In this document: positions 62,306 through 64,000 of the stretch, piece by piece | Position numbering within the stretch: position 1 is the stretch's first letter | Layout of the letters: each line of letters begins with the position of its first letter | Assembly: GCA_902500785.1 (NCBI GenBank) | Contig: CABVRW010000003.1 | Coordinates: 1 to 64,000 of the forward strand | Source of the DNA: an uncultured Nitrospira sp. | Lineage (GTDB): Bacteria > Nitrospirota > Nitrospiria > Nitrospirales > Nitrospiraceae | Length of the DNA: 64,000 nt | Direction of reading: 5' to 3' | Position numbers and translations under genes: made by a program | The notes under the pieces: model-generated | The model's database searches: none | What the model saw: the letters and a program-made list of their open reading frames with translations, nothing else | Told to the model about the DNA's origin: nothing

Positions 62306-62611
62306 CTAAGGGCCTACCTTGCTCCCCACTTGATCAGGCAAGCACGTATCATCGAATGCATCCCTCAACGGGTCCGTGAGCCACCCTCGCAGGCTGACGA
62401 ACAACTCGTCGTTTGCTTGATACGCTGCGATCAGCTCATGGGCGCTATTTGTGACAGAATAGCCCACAGGATGCTCAAAAGGGCCCTCCAGCAAGGCCGA
62501 TCGAGCATCGAGCGAAGCGGCGAATCGTACTCGTGCGGTACGGTGACCGGCTGCGTGATGCGAGAACACCGCTGGCGGACTGTTTCCGCATTCTGCTAGA
62601 TCTCTACGCAT
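62306..62611 (-). CDS. Possible small protein, weakly supported
   Basis: A minus-strand frame gives about 101 residues from the ATG at 62611, which shares the CATG with the start of the plus-strand gene at 62610. Part of it looks protein-like (GYSVTNSAHELIAAYQANDE, LFVSLRGWLTDPLRDAFDD). There is no good ribosome-binding site and I recognise no family. If it is not a gene, 62261-62609 is a 349-base gap that holds nothing else I can name. Confidence 0.3.
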   Translation of the reverse strand: MRRDLAECGNSPPAVFSHHAAGHRTARVRFAASLDARSALLEGPFEHPVGYSVTNSAHELIAAYQANDELFVSLRGWLTDPLRDAFDDTCLPDQVGSKVGP

Positions 62612-63134
62612 GGAACTACGCAAACCTGACCCATCGCCCCCCTCCCACGAGGCTGAATCGAAGCGGCATAGGTCCCGCCTGGAAATCCGACTGGGCTCCA
62701 ACATTTTCCGCAACACCAACGGGGTCATCCGCATTCAAGGCAAAGAACAACTCGTGCTGGAACTCACGTCGGAGCAGGACCGCATCCTGCTCACCATCGA
62801 TCTTTATGACGGCAGCGGCAACCATGTCGCACACCTGCGCCGCAATCGTTGGGCGTTTAACGACGGCAACCGGTTTTCGCTCAACACGAGCGATTCCCCC
62901 CCGACCCTCTTCCCCAATCTGCCGTGGCTGAAATTGACGGACCAGGAGACCGGCGAGACGGTCCTGGAAGCGGCGGTCGCGCCCGGCGAAAAAATCCATG
63001 TGGCCACGGGGAAATTCTACTCGCACCGGGGGCAGCTCATTGAAATCACCTCGCACTTCTGCCGCATCGGGTCTACCCACACGCTGTTCGGCGATGTGTT
63101 CGAGGCCCGCGGCGGAACCGCGGTGCTCGGCTGA
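62610..63134 (+). CDS. Hypothetical cytoplasmic protein
   Basis: A protein of 174 residues with neither signal peptide nor membrane span. It has a beta-rich pattern (IRIQGKEQLVLELTSEQDRI, LLTIDLYDGSGNHVAHLRRN, WAFNDGNRFSLNTSD). Family not recognised. The DUF6941-like gene follows 15 bp downstream, so the two are probably co-transcribed. Confidence 0.72.
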   Translation: MELRKPDPSPPSHEAESKRHRSRLEIRLGSNIFRNTNGVIRIQGKEQLVLELTSEQDRILLTIDLYDGSGNHVAHLRRNRWAFNDGNRFSLNTSDSPPTLFPNLPWLKLTDQETGETVLEAAVAPGEKIHVATGKFYSHRGQLIEITSHFCRIGSTHTLFGDVFEARGGTAVLG

Positions 63135-63149
63135 CAAGGGCCGGGGCAC

Positions 63150-63584
63150 ATGACTGACGTTTCACATCCCAGCGTCCAGGCCTTCTTGGTGTGCGACTGC
63201 GTCATCGAAGACAGCCTGACCAAGAAAAAATCCCTGATCGGCATTTTTACCCACCTCCAGGCGGTGACGTTCCCGTTTCAACATCAGCAACTCGGTCTGT
63301 ACTTCTGCATGACCGATGCCGAGGGGACCTATCACTTCGACATCGACCTGGTGTACGTCAATACGGACCAGCTGGTCTGCCGCGCCTCCCTTCCCAATAT
63401 CGTTATCGGGGACCGCCTGCAGATTGCTGACTTCGGCATCAATATCCCCGCCCTCCTGTTCCCCGCCCCGGGTCGCTATGAGTTCCGCTTGCGTATGAAC
63501 GGCCGCGTGCTCGCACAGAAAGATTTCAATGTGATCCGGCTACCGGCACCGCCCGACGTTGAGCCGCAGCCACATTCCCCTTGA
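63150..63584 (+). CDS. DUF6941-like protein
   Basis: A protein of 144 residues. The opening (VQAFLVCDCVIEDSLTKKKS, then LIGIFTHLQAVTFPF) and the ending (LFPAPGRYEFRLRMNGRVLA) follow the DUF6941 pattern, a family of unknown function found in many environmental bacteria. The ribosome-binding site is weak (CAAGGGCCGGGGCAC). The role is not known. Confidence 0.72.
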   Translation: MTDVSHPSVQAFLVCDCVIEDSLTKKKSLIGIFTHLQAVTFPFQHQQLGLYFCMTDAEGTYHFDIDLVYVNTDQLVCRASLPNIVIGDRLQIADFGINIPALLFPAPGRYEFRLRMNGRVLAQKDFNVIRLPAPPDVEPQPHSP

Positions 63585-63739
63585 CGCCACACATTCGGCC
63601 ACAGAAAAGGTTCGTCCTAGCTCATCAGTCGGAGCGGCAAACCCGCCGCCGTTATATGTGTCAGGTTTCGGGAGAACTGTGCTGATCAAGGGTGGATCCG
63701 AGCGGCGTACCGAGCCCCACGCTGCATCAACGGGCTGGA

Positions 63740-64000
63740 CTAAAAGGCCGTGGCGGTGGCCAGGCAGGCGTCGACATACTCTTCTTCGCCTTTGCGACAG
63801 GCTTGTGCCCGCTTCTCCTTATCGTCGAAGAGGGGCACCACCATCTCCCCCACAGTGGCATAACAGTCCTTCTTGAAGGGCCCGTCCAGGCTCCGACAGA
63901 GTGCGAGACCCGGCTCCGGCTTGGCATCGGTGAGAATAAAGTCCTTCACGGCGCCGATGAAACATTGCCGTACCTGATCGGCCTGCCCCAGCCGGCAGAG
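63740..64000 (-). CDS. Hypothetical cysteine-containing protein, 5' end beyond window
   Basis: The minus-strand frame is open from the window edge to the stop at 63740 (86 codons seen). It reads LCRLGQADQVRQCFIGAVKD, then LALCRSLDGPFKKDCYATVG and QACRKGEEEYVDACLATATA. Cysteines recur about every 10-15 residues in helical segments, suggesting paired disulfides and a secreted protein, but the N-terminus is not visible. Family not recognised. Confidence 0.65.
   Translation of the reverse strand, partial: LCRLGQADQVRQCFIGAVKDFILTDAKPEPGLALCRSLDGPFKKDCYATVGEMVVPLFDDKEKRAQACRKGEEEYVDACLATATAF

Overview
The window is GC-rich bacterial chromosome from an environmental, respiring Gram-negative bacterium. 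The content fits the phylum Nitrospirota, probably Nitrospira: a large periplasmic multicopper oxidase, many PAS/sigma-54 signalling proteins, pyruvoyl arginine decarboxylase with agmatinase and a deoxyhypusine-synthase-like enzyme, and a TolC/HlyD export cluster. No nitrification marker or rRNA gene is present, so the placement is an inference.

Region 1 (1-15 kb, minus strand) is a copper-redox locus with its own regulation. A 1644-residue protein made of three tandem cupredoxin pairs is followed by two paralogous secreted blue-copper-like proteins and a formylglycine-generating-enzyme-like protein cut by the window edge. Upstream lie a PAS/sigma-54 activator with a cysteine cluster, a stand-alone receiver, a multi-PAS membrane histidine kinase and an NtrC-type regulator. 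I see sigma-54 (-24/-12) promoters before both the oxidase and the receiver gene, a perfect inverted repeat upstream of the oxidase promoter, and a 228-nt oxidase leader with nested complementary segments.

Region 2 (15-31 kb) holds mostly housekeeping genes: a MacA/MacB-type exporter without its ATPase, lipA beside a truncated E2 remnant, maf, dus, an MNIO/DUF692-type protein with an extra domain, CBS-PilZ, LOG, DHH and rhomboid proteins, a hybrid kinase with a degenerate receiver, and purE-purK.

Region 3 (31-39 kb) is a five-gene export-like cluster: HlyD-type adaptor, TolC-type outer-membrane protein, two exporter-type ABC half-transporters, and a four-helix-bundle membrane protein. In both ABC proteins every catalytic nucleotide-binding motif is eroded, while gene length, order and fold are intact.

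Region 4 (39-53 kb) carries a polyamine group (arginine to agmatine to putrescine, plus a deoxyhypusine/homospermidine-synthase-like enzyme), a DsbA-like protein, an aldehyde dehydrogenase, a ZIP transporter, a glycosyltransferase with an internal deletion, a NarX/NarL-like pair and a cation/proton antiporter.

Region 5 (53.1-61.6 kb) is a mobile island integrated in the 3' half of tRNA-Glu(CTC), bounded by 46-bp direct repeats with one mismatch. It carries an arsenic operon (arsR, acr3, small membrane protein, arsI-like, arsC), a 'mobile mystery' XRE/Fic pair, a replication initiator, an excisionase-like protein and a tyrosine integrase. An IS3-type insertion sequence with a 13-bp duplication in its transposase sits between two broken genes. 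Region 6 (61.6-64 kb) has small uncharacterised genes.
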